Below, piece by piece: positions 49,163-59,840 of a stretch of 64,000 bases of DNA. The notes under the pieces are model-generated. The model ran no database searches. It was not told the origin of the DNA and was given only the letters and a program-made list of their open reading frames with translations. This DNA comes from Grifola frondosa. Its lineage: Eukaryota > Basidiomycota > Agaricomycetes > Polyporales > Grifolaceae. The stretch spans positions 18,393 to 82,392 of the forward strand of contig LUGG01000056.1 in assembly GCA_001683735.1 (NCBI GenBank), given 5' to 3'. The position numbers and the translations under genes are program-made. The stretch's first letter is position 1. Each line of letters begins with the position of its first letter.

Positions 49163-52100
49163 ATGGCCCCGTCCGCTGCTACTCCCCCCGCGCTTCAGGA
49201 AGCGACAAGAAACTCCACCATCACTTGGCAAGACGACCTGCAGGCACTGTTCAATCACGCTAAAGACCGTTTCGCGGATGTCGTCTGGGAGCTTCAAGGC
49301 GACGACGGCAAAGGTGTAGAAGAGGTTTGGGGCCATAAAGGTTCGTCATCAGTCGTACATCGTTGCTTCCGACTGTGTTTACTTTTGTGCGGAAATGAGA
49401 CTGTGTTGGATTTTGCTCTCCCAAATCTCTTGTATGATATTAGTTGAATGCTCTGGTCGACGAATGAGTCGTCTACGAGAGGATTTACTTCCATCGTTGA
49501 TATGATCGAGGTTTGATCAAGTCGCGAGTCTCATGCATTCGCCGTAGTGCACCTCACTCTCCCCGTCGACTGTAATGCCCACTAAGCCTCGACCGAGTCC
49601 TTGAATATCGCTATTTCTGGCAGTGTTGGCTGATGAAAAATCTATACAGCGGTTGTATACGCTCGTGCGCCGCCTAGCTTTCAAGCACGTTATTTCTCCT
49701 TCAAGCCCCCTCCTCCAACAACACCCTTCCATATTCTTCTTCTCCAACTGGCACCCTCCCTGCCCAGTCTTCGCTTTCGTTAACATTCGGCGTTGACTTC
49801 ACCTCTCCTTCTCGTTCCCCTTCTCCATTTCGGGCACCATCTCCAGCACCGTCCACGAATACGGGCCCTCCTTCGCCTTCCTTCTCCCATCAATCCCACT
49901 CTCTCTCCAATGAGCTGAATATCTCTATACCGGAAAAGGCTTCGGCGAAGCCTTCGAGTTTTTATTCGACACATCAGAGAGCCGGAGGAAGGGGACGCGG
50001 AGGAGGCCAGAATTGACAAGCTCCGTAAGGACCTCGTTTCATGTGGCGATCTCGTCTCTACTCGGACGTACGCATTGCCTTGACTGGCAATTTTTCTCTA
50101 CCAACCATGAAAGCGCAACCGCAATTTTCACCTCCCATCGTTTCATTCTTGTCTCCCGCTCTCCTTATTTCAATACCCAGCTCCTCTCTGGGGCGTCCCT
50201 CAAAACCGGGAGACCGATCACGCTCACTCTACCTTCTCCACCATTTACCCCCGCCTCCTCCATTTCACTCTCGGATTCCTTTATACTGGCACGCTCGTTT
50301 TCCCATCGCACGTTTGATCTCGAGACTGCCTTTCACATCATGCGCTCTGCCACCTACCTCTCCTGGATACACTTTACAAGAGATCCAGGCGCGCATCGTC
50401 CAGGAGATGATGCACGGTTCTTCCATCCTTCCTTGAGTTCTCCGAGTACAACGCATCACCGCGGCAAATGGGCACGGGCGGCTGTCGTTGCAGACAATGT
50501 GCGCGGCTGCTCCTCGCGTGCTCGAGTTTGCAATCATGGATGATGTCAAGAACCCACATCTCGAGCGCGGCGCTCGTCGCGCGCTCGTCGGGCTGTTTGG
50601 CGAGGGCTGGTGCACCTCTGAGTTCGCCACGCTTCCACAGCGCACGCGAGACGGGCTCGTCAAAGGCCTCGCGAAGCGCACGACGCCCATGAACATGTTC
50701 CCACTGCTTTCGCTGCGCAGGCCGCGTTGAAGAAACTAGATTCAGTGATTGACATGTGGGCGGAGTCCGTGCGCGAGATGGTCATCGCTGCACGCAAGAC
50801 GATTGATGAGGTGCTGTGTATGCAGTGGAGCAGTGCTTCGAGCAGCCCGAGTGGCTCGAGATTATGGAGTCGGATGTGTTCGGTTCGAGGACGGGGAGAA
50901 AGTGGAACTGGTCATGGAGTCCATCCGCCGCGGCTGAATGAGAAGAATGCAGCAATGATTATCAGGTTTGTCTTTTTTTAACAAACATGCATCTCCTATC
51001 TCATGCTTCTCAGGTTCTCGTGTCTTCCGTCTTGTTACGGCCACATCTCACTGAGACGGACGAGACGATGCTTTCCTCTACCTCACATATCCGTGTGCAA
51101 GTGGAGCAGGCGCGTACAGATGTTTTGCGTTGGCTTCGTAGGCGTTGGCTCGTGTGAAGCAGGAAGGTGGATTCGATGCCCTCGAAGGCTGGGCTGCAAA
51201 GGAGATCAGTCAGGGTACGTCTTGCTGTCTACCATAATTTCCGTGATACTGAAGTCTATTTCATAGAACTTGAACTGACATCCGTGGAAGAGCTTTTAAG
51301 TTCTGTGTCGCCTTCTGCCACGCCACGGGAGCCAACAAAACTGGTGTTCGATCATCTCAGACTAAATGTGATGAGAATGACACAGTTAGCATGCACTCGC
51401 TTCGGACCGGCGTGCTTAACCGTAATGTCGCCAGGCACGGCGCAGGCGATACCGTCAGGTCTTCCGCAACATCGGTGAGATCACTTGCGCGCAGTACACA
51501 TTCGACTGTATCTCGAGTAACGACGGCCACCAACCCCCGGCGTACAATAACAGCTGGACTTCGGCCGGACTCAAAGCTCACTCCCAGCCAGTCGACGACG
51601 TCCTCTGCGCGCTCCAGCATCGCGGATGCCGACGATGCAAAGTCACCCACTATTCAATTACCAACGCCGAAACCGAGCCTTTCTCCTATCGGTGCCCGAC
51701 GTACCATTTCAAACTCCAGTTCAACAAGCGATGCCTCCACTCGACCGAAATCTGTCGCGGCTTCCCTTAAGTCCACCCGTTCTCAGGCATCCACCATACG
51801 CAAGACAATTGCGGGGCCTTCTACCCTTCGCCTGCCAGGTACAATGTCGCGCCCATCCTCAACGCTTTCTAGTAGGAGCGATGCATCGACGACATTCGAG
51901 ACCGCCAAATCAGACATGACACCCAGCTCAGCAGGCCGTACGCGCCGCAGCTCTGCAGCATCCTCCGTATCTACTCTGAGCGTGAGGACTACTGCCACCT
52001 CTACTCCCGAGTAACGAAACCTCGCCCAATCTCTACTGCATCTAAGGTGTCCACCTCACCTTCAGTCAAGAGCAGGACGACGTCAGTATCTCCTGCAGAG

Positions 52101-52902
52101 CCCAGCAAGTTGAGCCCCAATGCCAAGCGGTCCCCTTCGACTACAACCGTGCGTTCTACCGTTTCCTCACCATCTGTGGCTGCAGGAGGATTGCTGGCGC
52201 ACGCCATCGGGTACTCCTTCATCGAAGTCGTCCATCCAGACAAAAACGAACGGCCGGCCACATTCTGCAAAGAACGACGAGAATTCGGGCACGATCAAAG
52301 GCAAAACCAAGGTGCCTGCCGCTATCTTGCACGGAAAGCAATCAAGTGTCGCATCGTCCGCCAGCACGGTTACTGTCAAAGAGTCTTTGAACGCAAAACT
52401 CGTCGACCACAGTTACAGAGCCTACGGGGCCGCCATTGCAAAACCCTCTCGGCTACCGCGCGGTGCCACTTTGGACATCGTATTCCCTGCATTATCTCAT
52501 CGAAGAAGCGCGGTTCCGCGCGTATGACTATAGGCGAGGTTGAGGGCGAGTTAGGTCCCTGGGTCGGCGCGAGGTTCCAGTCCATGAGAACTGGTCCGGC
52601 GACAAGCTCGAGGCCGCCAATGGAACGACGGCTCATGGGTGGCATTAGATATTCGACATCGGCAGCCAGTCCGAGGGAATTTGGCGATACCGCGCTGCCC
52701 GACACGGCGAGTGGACTGGGTCAATAATCGGGGAAAGGATGTCAAAGAGTTTGAAGCGGAGGGGACCAGCTGAACATCGAGCGTGCAAAGCGGTTGCGGA
52801 GCGCGTCTCCTGCTGTCTCCGACGTCTCAAACTCAGATCGAGAGGGCTCTTGTGACACAGCAGGTCCTCTATGTTGTGGACGCTGTAGGGTCAGATTTGT
52901 GA
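49163..52902 (+). CDS. BTB/POZ protein with C-terminal CAP-Gly domain
   Basis: N-terminus MAPSAATPPALQEATRNSTI then ITWQDDLQALFNHAKDRFAD. A split BTB region follows: EYLYTGKGFGEAFEFLFDTS (about 49915) and SRLYSDVRIALTG with FTSHRFILVSRSPYFNTQLL (50.05-50.2 kb), GFLYTGTLVFP and helical BACK-like sequence to about 51.25 kb. A Ser/Thr/Arg-rich linker of about 330 residues (51.4-52.4 kb) leads to the CAP-Gly domain: PCIISSKKRARFRAYARYIG, EVEGELGPWVGVEVPV, and YFDIG. The end is TQQVLYVVDAVGSDL, TGA 52900-52902. CAP-Gly domains bind microtubule plus ends or tubulin tails; BTB usually links to cullin-3 or self-associates. The frame is broken in about eight places by single bases and introns are hard to place, so exon ends are not given. 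Confidence 0.7.
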
Positions 52903-53786
52903 GTGACACATTTGCGGAATCGGTCTCTATATCTGTATGAATGGTCTGGAAGTACATGGATTATACCTTACCTTGTGTTATACTCGGGGCTTCTGAATAC
53001 CTCTTGTCTGATAGGTTCTATGTTTCGAGGCTTCCTCGCGCATACCAAACACTCACTCTCCTTAATTAATTTACAACACGTTGTTGCTCTCTTATAGTAC
53101 TGTCATTTCTTTGTTGATGATACCGCATCGCAGAAGGAATTCATGTGCGCATGCTCCAAATTAGCGGTCGCATTGTTTTTCTTGTTAAGATCAGAGGCCT
53201 TCGTCAAGTTTCGTTTTTGGTTCGTGCCAGTGCATCTTTACCTACAACTTTACATTAATCGGAAAAGAGCGGTCTTGCTCTGCGGGTCTCGAAACAAGAC
53301 TATCCTGAAGAATTATTTCGCGAAATTCGCATCGGTGCTAGTCATTTAAACCACTTCAAATCGAACCACAATCAATAAGCAGGCCTCGGCGACATAGGGT
53401 TGGATTATCTATCTGGTATGTAAATACCCTTCATTGCAGTGAGTGTCATTCGATGAATTTTACAGCTGTGAACTATAGAGTGCGAGAAGATGGACGTTAT
53501 ACGCTAGCGTTAGTCACATGTACTCCTCCATGTGTGTAACATGGCCGGACCGCTACAATCGGCATTCTTACAGTTATCTGGGAGCCTTTATCTATCCGTT
53601 CCACGCTTATCTTTCCCTGGAACAGCTCACTTTATCTCCAGACTCAGATGGCCCAGTCTTCAAAATAATCAATAAACGGTCCACCAACCGTCCACCGACT
53701 GTCCACCAACTGTCCACCAACGCCTTCGAACTGGATGCTATGATGTTTAGCATGCACACAGTCGTTAACACCCGTTATCCTCTGGG
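52903..53786. other. Intergenic between CAP-Gly and permease genes
   Basis: No gene supported. Holds the 11-bp tandem repeat listed separately, and a 36-base stretch (53170-53205) with a near-copy at 59580-59615. Confidence 0.4.
53679..53722. repeat. 11-bp tandem repeat, four units
   Basis: GTCCACCAACC, GTCCACCGACT, GTCCACCAACT and GTCCACCAACG run head to tail. Confidence 0.8.
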
Positions 53787-53791
53787 CTTCG

Positions 53792-55684
53792 AGGCTTAGA
53801 CAAGCATTCGCTAGCAAAAACGCATTCCTCGCATATATTCATACAGAGGGCAATGCCCATACCTTACATTCGTGGACAAATGAAGACTTGAAACCCTCAC
53901 CACCACACATGATCAACTGGAGATGGTACCACTTCTGTCTTTTTTGGTTTGGAATGGGCTTCGGAAATTGGTGCATCTCTCTCGAATAATAACATTAATC
54001 CCGATCTTATCACCAAACACAGGACATTAGGATCGAGCATTGTCAGCGCAGGCCTGACGTGGTGGCAAGCCACCATCGTCGTCTGGATCGCCGCTTTCGT
54101 ATCTGGCGTGTGTATGGCGCTGAACTCACGCGCAGCGGCCAACTACCATGTCGGTTACCCAGTCTTGCTGCGTACTTCGTTTGGTATGTACGGTCACTAC
54201 TGGCCAGTACTTGCTCGTGGAGCCTGCGCCATGCTATGGTATCTGTCCTCAGTATGTATCTAAATTATCGAATAACCCTGTCTTATCTACGGCATATTCC
54301 AGATTTCCAGGGTGGTGCCTACATTTCAACTATGCTAAATTGTATCGTCGGTACGAAATGGAACAACCTCGGCACGCAGTTCCCCGCCTCTGTAGGCACG
54401 ACGATTCAACGTTTTATTGGGTTTCTGATTTTCTGGGCCATCGAACTACCATTCTGCTCGCTGCGTCCGAACAAGCTGAGGTGGCTGTATACGTTGAAAG
54501 CTTGGACACTTCCTCCGTCGGTCTTCGGTCTTCTCATTTATTGTCTGGTGCAAAGCAAAGGGCGACTGGCTTCCGATGTTCATTGGCGGGCGAAGTAACA
54601 ACGCCAAAAGGTGCTGCATTGGCGTGGCTGTTCGTCAGTTCCGTGAACTCCGCCATGGGTAACTGGGTACGCCAAGTCAGTCTACTTGCACTTACAGCTA
54701 TCAACTCGCTGTTTAGTCAACGTTCATCGCGAACATGCCTGATTTCTCCCGATATGCAACCAGTGCGGATGCGACAATGTGGACGCATATTCTATTTGTT
54801 CCTTTTCCTGCTGCCCTGGTGAGCAATATGTGTGTCATGTTATTTAACGAAGTTCTCATGGAAAGTAGGGTGGTATGATAGGAATCTTTGGTACCTCCGC
54901 GTTACAGAAGGCATGGGGTGTGACACTGTGGAACCAGTGGGATGTTCTTGATGGCATCCTCGAGCATTCCTGGAACGGAAGGAGCCGCTTCGGTGTCTTC
55001 CTGCTGGCCTTTTGCTCGGCGCTCTTCAATTTTGGTGCCATCCTTGGCGCCAACCTTCTCCCATTCGCCAGCGACCTCACTGCGCTCTTCCCAACCTACT
55101 TCAATCTCACACGAGGGATGTGGTTCTGTTGCATAATCTCGCTCGCACTCATGCCGTGGAAGATCCTTGCGTCTTCTAACGGATTTCTCGCATTTCTTGG
55201 CGGGTACGATATATTCATGGGCCCCACCGCCGCAATCATGATATCCGACTACTGGATCGTGCGAAGGGGAAACATTAAGATCATGGACGCTTATAGTTCC
55301 AAGACCGGTGCTACGTATATGTACTTTCACGGATTCAACGTGAACGCCGTGTTCGCATACCTGTGCGGCATGATGATCCCCTTCATAGGTTTTATCGGCA
55401 CATTTGGCGCGCCTGTGCCGAAGGGAGCGAAGAGATGCGATGATCTAGGGTGGTATATCAGCTTCGGGGTGGCCGGAGGTGTTTACATTGCTATGTCGTA
55501 TCTCCGGCCCATCGAGAACGTGGATCGATCGATGCGACGAGAGCAATTAGCCGAGGACTTTGCTGCAGAGCGACAATGCATCTGTGTCGCGGACGCCGAA
55601 AGGAGCAGTACCGTGGAAAGGGAGAAGATTGCTGACGTTGAGAAGTCGGGGGAGTGCGTCTCCTATGAACCTTCCTCTGATTGA
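53792..55684 (+). CDS. NCS1-family nucleobase/allantoin permease
   Basis: Membrane protein with about twelve spans importing uracil, allantoin or related compounds. Readable: LRQAFASKNAFLAYIHTEGN, NWRWYHFCLFWFGMGFGNW, SAGLTWWQATIVVWIAAFVS, GYPVLLRTSFGMYGHYWPVL, TTIQRFIGFLIFWAIELPFC, FIANMPDFSRYAT, GGMIGIFGTSALQKAWGVTL, ILGANLLPFASDLTALFPTY and IMISDYWIVRRGNIKI. The PDFSRY and SDYW motifs are typical of the Fur-type branch. Introns at about 54252-54303, 54666-54716 and 54818-54868. One base seems missing at the 54251 donor and the frame also shifts near 53965 and 54560. No ATG is in frame at the 5' end, so the start is unknown; assembly errors or early decay are both possible. Confidence 0.75.
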
Positions 55685-55855
55685 AATGGAGCATTCATGG
55701 CGCGGATCTAAGGCTGCGCTCATAGAGATATCCCTCATCTGTATTAGAACATGTTTTAATGAACGTGTAATTGCGCAATTGCTACATTTTCGAAGCCGCC
55801 CAACCTCTATACGGTTCTTCTGCCCAAGATTGAATTAGTATTCCCTACAAGGCCC

Positions 55856-57534
55856 TCATCGCCATGGGTCGAAGAGAACCTTTCCGCACTTCCCCTTATC
55901 AAAGAGCTCATAGCTCTCGACAGCCTGGTCAAACCCGACGATCTTGTCAATCAGACTCGTCTCTTTCCCGACATCCCCGAACACATCCTGTCGTTTAAGA
56001 AGTATTTCAAGAGCGATTGGGAACACAGCACGAACTGGACACCGTCCAAAATCGAACGAGATATTCTTGTCATAGACGTCGCGTCCATTGAAAGGCAAGG
56101 GTGGTTCTTGGTGGACACCGACGGAACTAATCAGTCCGAAGGGGCGCACGAGCTGGTAGGCCAAGGTAAGTGCACTATTGTTGCCAACAATCTGCGTCGC
56201 TGGAGTAAGCGTCGTCGGAATGGAGACGGCAAGACATCATACCTCCAGGACAGCATTGCAACCGAACCCACTTGTCCATTCTTCGACGATCTTCTTACCA
56301 TCTTCAATAGAGGCCACAATAAACTGTCCTTTTCCTCTTCCAGCTTTGTCGATAGTCGCATATATGGCTTCCATTTTGCGTCTTCTCGACTCGACCAGAT
56401 CGATGGCAACGACACGAAACTCCAGTCCTTGCGTTTCCTCTAGATCTGCTAGCATACTCAACAAACTCACAGCTGCACACTTTTAGGGATGACTTTAACC
56501 ATGTGACTTTGGGGCGAAGATGGAACTCGTACCAAACCAACGGGTCCCAAACCAACCACACCGAGAGTTAGAATGCGGTCGGCACGTTGCAACGTAACCA
56601 GGTTCTGGACCCCACTGATGAGAGCAGTCGGGACAAAGGCGCCGTATGGATATGCCTTTCCAGATAGGATCATAGAGACCTTTGGGTGCTGTAGCACCTG
56701 CAGAGCAGCGAATACGCCTGTGGGCAATATGTCCGCAAGCAGCAACAGGGAGCTATCGGCAATCTTCGACAAATCCCACTTTTCGGCAGCGGGGACAGGT
56801 GATGCGGTGGTGCTAAGACTGAATAGTGTCCCACCGGCTTTCGGAATGCGAGCATACTGAGCCTGTCCACCCGGAAGAGAGGGGATCCCGAATAGGCGGG
56901 AGTGAATGCATCTGCAGGTGAATCCAACTCTACAGAAGCTGATGAAAGCGGTAGGGTAAGGGAGGCGGATTGGAAGAAAAGGCGAATCTCGTACTCACTG
57001 ACACTCCCCGCAAGATACTGTGAATGGTGACACTACTTGTCTCCTACTCGAAGTGTGGAGTACAGCCGGGTCTCCCAGTCGCGCTCGGATGGAAGCTGGA
57101 GCCCAAGGCAACGACCTCGCCTATCATTTCATGTCCACAAGTCAAACTACAGACCGGAGGTATGAAGCTTGATAACCATTCTTTGATAGCAGCCTACAAA
57201 TGAACCGTACTCGTTCGTAATGTCCTCGTGGCCCCTATAGATATGAAGGTCGCTTCCACATAGCCCAGCAAGCTAGTTACCCGCAACAAAGGTTGTCAGC
57301 GATATGTATAAGAATGAATGGATTCGCATGTACTTTGATTTTGATAATCGCGTCATCTGGATGCTCGACCCTATCATGATCGATGTAGAGAGTTAAACGT
57401 CTCCATTAATTGAATGCAGAACCACAGTACGCACTGGGGAATGGGAACTGTCTCTACTCGGATGTCGTATGATGGAGGATACCAACGAACGGCGCGTTGG
57501 GTGCCAGACAGTTGAGACTCGGAAGAAGCCATTA
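55856..57534 (-). CDS. Zinc-type alcohol dehydrogenase (MDR family)
   Basis: ATG 57534 (MASSESQLSGTQRAVRWYPP) to TGA 55858-55856 (FDPWR). Motifs after splicing: VEHPDDAIIKIK, LAGLCGSDLHIYRGHED (catalytic-zinc Cys and His), CGHEMIGEVVALGSSF, a Cys cluster SPFTVSCGEC...GFTCRC for the structural zinc, GGQAQYARIPKAGG, the Rossmann turn LGVVGLGPVGL, DLVESRRRKMEA and FDFGRCPVR. Introns at about 57439-57375 and 57351-57276, then around 57215-57160, 56996-56936, 56524-56466 and 56230-56170. All junctions keep frame, so it looks intact at about 390 residues. Substrate unknown; the group includes NAD-dependent dehydrogenases of alcohols and formaldehyde-like compounds. Confidence 0.8.
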
Positions 57535-57980
57535 GTACCCTCGAGGAGTCTTTCGACGAGGAAGCTACAAGATTTGTGGTGCTCAAGACCTCGTCGTGGC
57601 CGGCGATCACAGGAATAGATGATCGATCTTAGATAACGGTACTCAGTTGTGCGAAACGATGACGCCTGGACGAGACTAAATTCCGACTCGTGCCCCGAGA
57701 GCTAGCATTCAATATTCACCGATAGAAACCCATATAATCGCTGAGGAAGGTGGAAGCATTAGGCGCGAATCGTTGCGGCGTTTGCTACCTTCGAGAAAAG
57801 GACTTATGCTAATCGGCGACAACAAGTTTGGGGGTGAAGTTTTGCCCGTATTCTGCTTCTTTGCTACAAGGTGGGGATGCCACAGAACATTTCGGTGAAT
57901 GCTGAGTATTTGAAGGAGATGCTGACAGTCAATGCGGGCATTTTCATGCCTAAATATCACAGGCCGGAATTTGTATAAAA

Positions 57981-59363
57981 TCAAGTATATGCAATCAAAG
58001 CAAACTGCGCCCCAGACAGAAAATTTGAGACGAAGGATACGTTATATCTGATAATCAGGGCAATATACGTGATGAATCGTGTGTGAGTGAGCATGACTTT
58101 TCCGAATATCATAAGTGCGCTCACCCTGCAACTATTCGTCAATCTGGAAATATGCAAGATGCCCAGAGAATCCACGGTGCGGAAGACCGATCTAAGTCTT
58201 TGCATGATTTCGTTCGTTTCTCGGGAATTCCACACTATAACCTTGAGGGAAACCTCCTCAAGGCCACGCAATTTCGGAGAGGCGAGACATACGTCAACTT
58301 CAGGGAATATGTCGTCTTCAGCACACCTGAGATCCGGGATTGTGATACGACAACTGAATGCGCGGAGGTATGGCGAGTGAATATGAGAAAGTACGTGACG
58401 GACAACGGGGAGCGATGGTTCATGTAGAGCTAAGCTACGCAAACTCGTGTTATGGGAAAGGTCAATCGCATCTGCAATATCCTCTGGATGACTTATCAAT
58501 GAATCAAGAATAGTCGTGAATATGAATCGCGATCTTACTAGGAAGGTCATCGTCGATATCCCACTGCCATTGAGTGAATGTGAGCTCCAGGTGTTCCAGC
58601 GACGGACCCACGCTTTCAGAAGTTGGCCAGCTGGTTCAAAGTCTTCGTGGACCAAGATGTCCAGTTCGAGGCACCGCAGATGCTCAATGAGTTTGGGAGA
58701 AAAAGGAGTTGAGTAAAGCTGCCTAAAGGCGTGAAGATCATGATATCTCCTTCCTCGCTTTGATCGTCGGCATGGTACCGGAACGTTGTCAAACAAGGTC
58801 TTGAATTGCAACGCGGAAAGGGAGCGTTGCATATAGTGAATGGATCAGTATCGGGACAGCGAACATTGTGAATGTGTAAATCTTTGAGATTGGACAAGGA
58901 AGAGATGAGGAAGGAGAAGGCCTCGTGCGAGAGAATGCACTCGGTGAGACTGAGACGACGAAGGGCGGTGAACGAGCAAAACTGGGAATAAAACTCGCGC
59001 TTAATGAGTCTGAAGCGACGAAGATCAAGGTGTTGCAACGCGAGAACATCCCTGGGAGCTGTGCGGATAACGGATAGACCCAGGAAATGCGTTTACGAGG
59101 AACAGGGTATAAAGTCAGTTTCTGAATCCAGAATTTGACCTCTGACTTGACGTGTAGAAGATTCTCGAGCTCCGTGAGGCGGAATTGAGAAGTGACGGTT
59201 ATATCACGGAATATATAAGATTGACAGCCATGGGCCAGGAGCGGGATATTAAATTGCACACTTGAAGGGCAGGGGGATCATCCTGGAGGAATCCAGCAGT
59301 ATAGTGCACGACGTCGAAGGGAAGAGTGGGAACACGGGTATATGCCATTACTTTGTGGATCAT
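57981..59363 (-). CDS. F-box protein
   Basis: ATG 59363 (MIHKVMAYTRVPTLPFDVVH). The F-box is LPFDVVHYTAGFLQDDPPAL then QVCNLISRSW near residue 12, followed by the usual SYIFRDITV strand. The rest is the loosely repeated hydrophobic pattern of basidiomycete F-box proteins: IQKLTLYPVP, LQHLDLRRFRLIKREFY, LRRLSLTECILSHEAFSFLI, LSNLKDLHIHNVRCP, LIEHLRCLELDILVHED and SLRSLALHEPSLPVV. The C-terminal part (58832-57981) is one open frame. Frame changes at about 59230, 59040 and 58740 may be introns or errors. F-box proteins feed targets to SCF ubiquitin ligases; this family is highly expanded and mostly uncharacterised. Confidence 0.65.
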
Positions 59364-59840
59364 TTGTCCAAGTCAGAATATAATGATAATTCAAATGCAA
59401 ACGCGTTGCAGCATACCTTGACACGGTCCGAGCCTGATACACACTTGGTCACCACCTTCATGTGCACTATGCGGGGTGGTGTCTGAGGTAACTCGAAGCG
59501 CAATGAAATGGTAAGACAAAAAACTCGACTAACTGAAGTACTACAACTAGTACTGGTGGAAGTTGAAAAAGAGTGACACGCATTGTTTGTTCTTGTTAAG
59601 ATCGGAAAGCTTCGTGTCTTGCATCAAACCCCTACGCAGGTGGGGTAAGTATGTATTGCTATTGCTGGCTGAGATATATACAGTATTCTAGATTATCGTT
59701 AATGTCGAACGGCGTTGGCAAGTCCGTGCAAACAAAAGAGGTATTGTCAATTCCGGGAATCTGCAAGGTCAGAGAGCAAGACACCTTGTGTTCAAACACG
59801 TAGCAGATTAAAATGGGAGATGCTCGACGACACATCTGCT

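Noticed and set aside
53679..53722. CRISPR-like array
   Set aside because: Units are directly adjacent with no spacers, only four copies, in a eukaryote.
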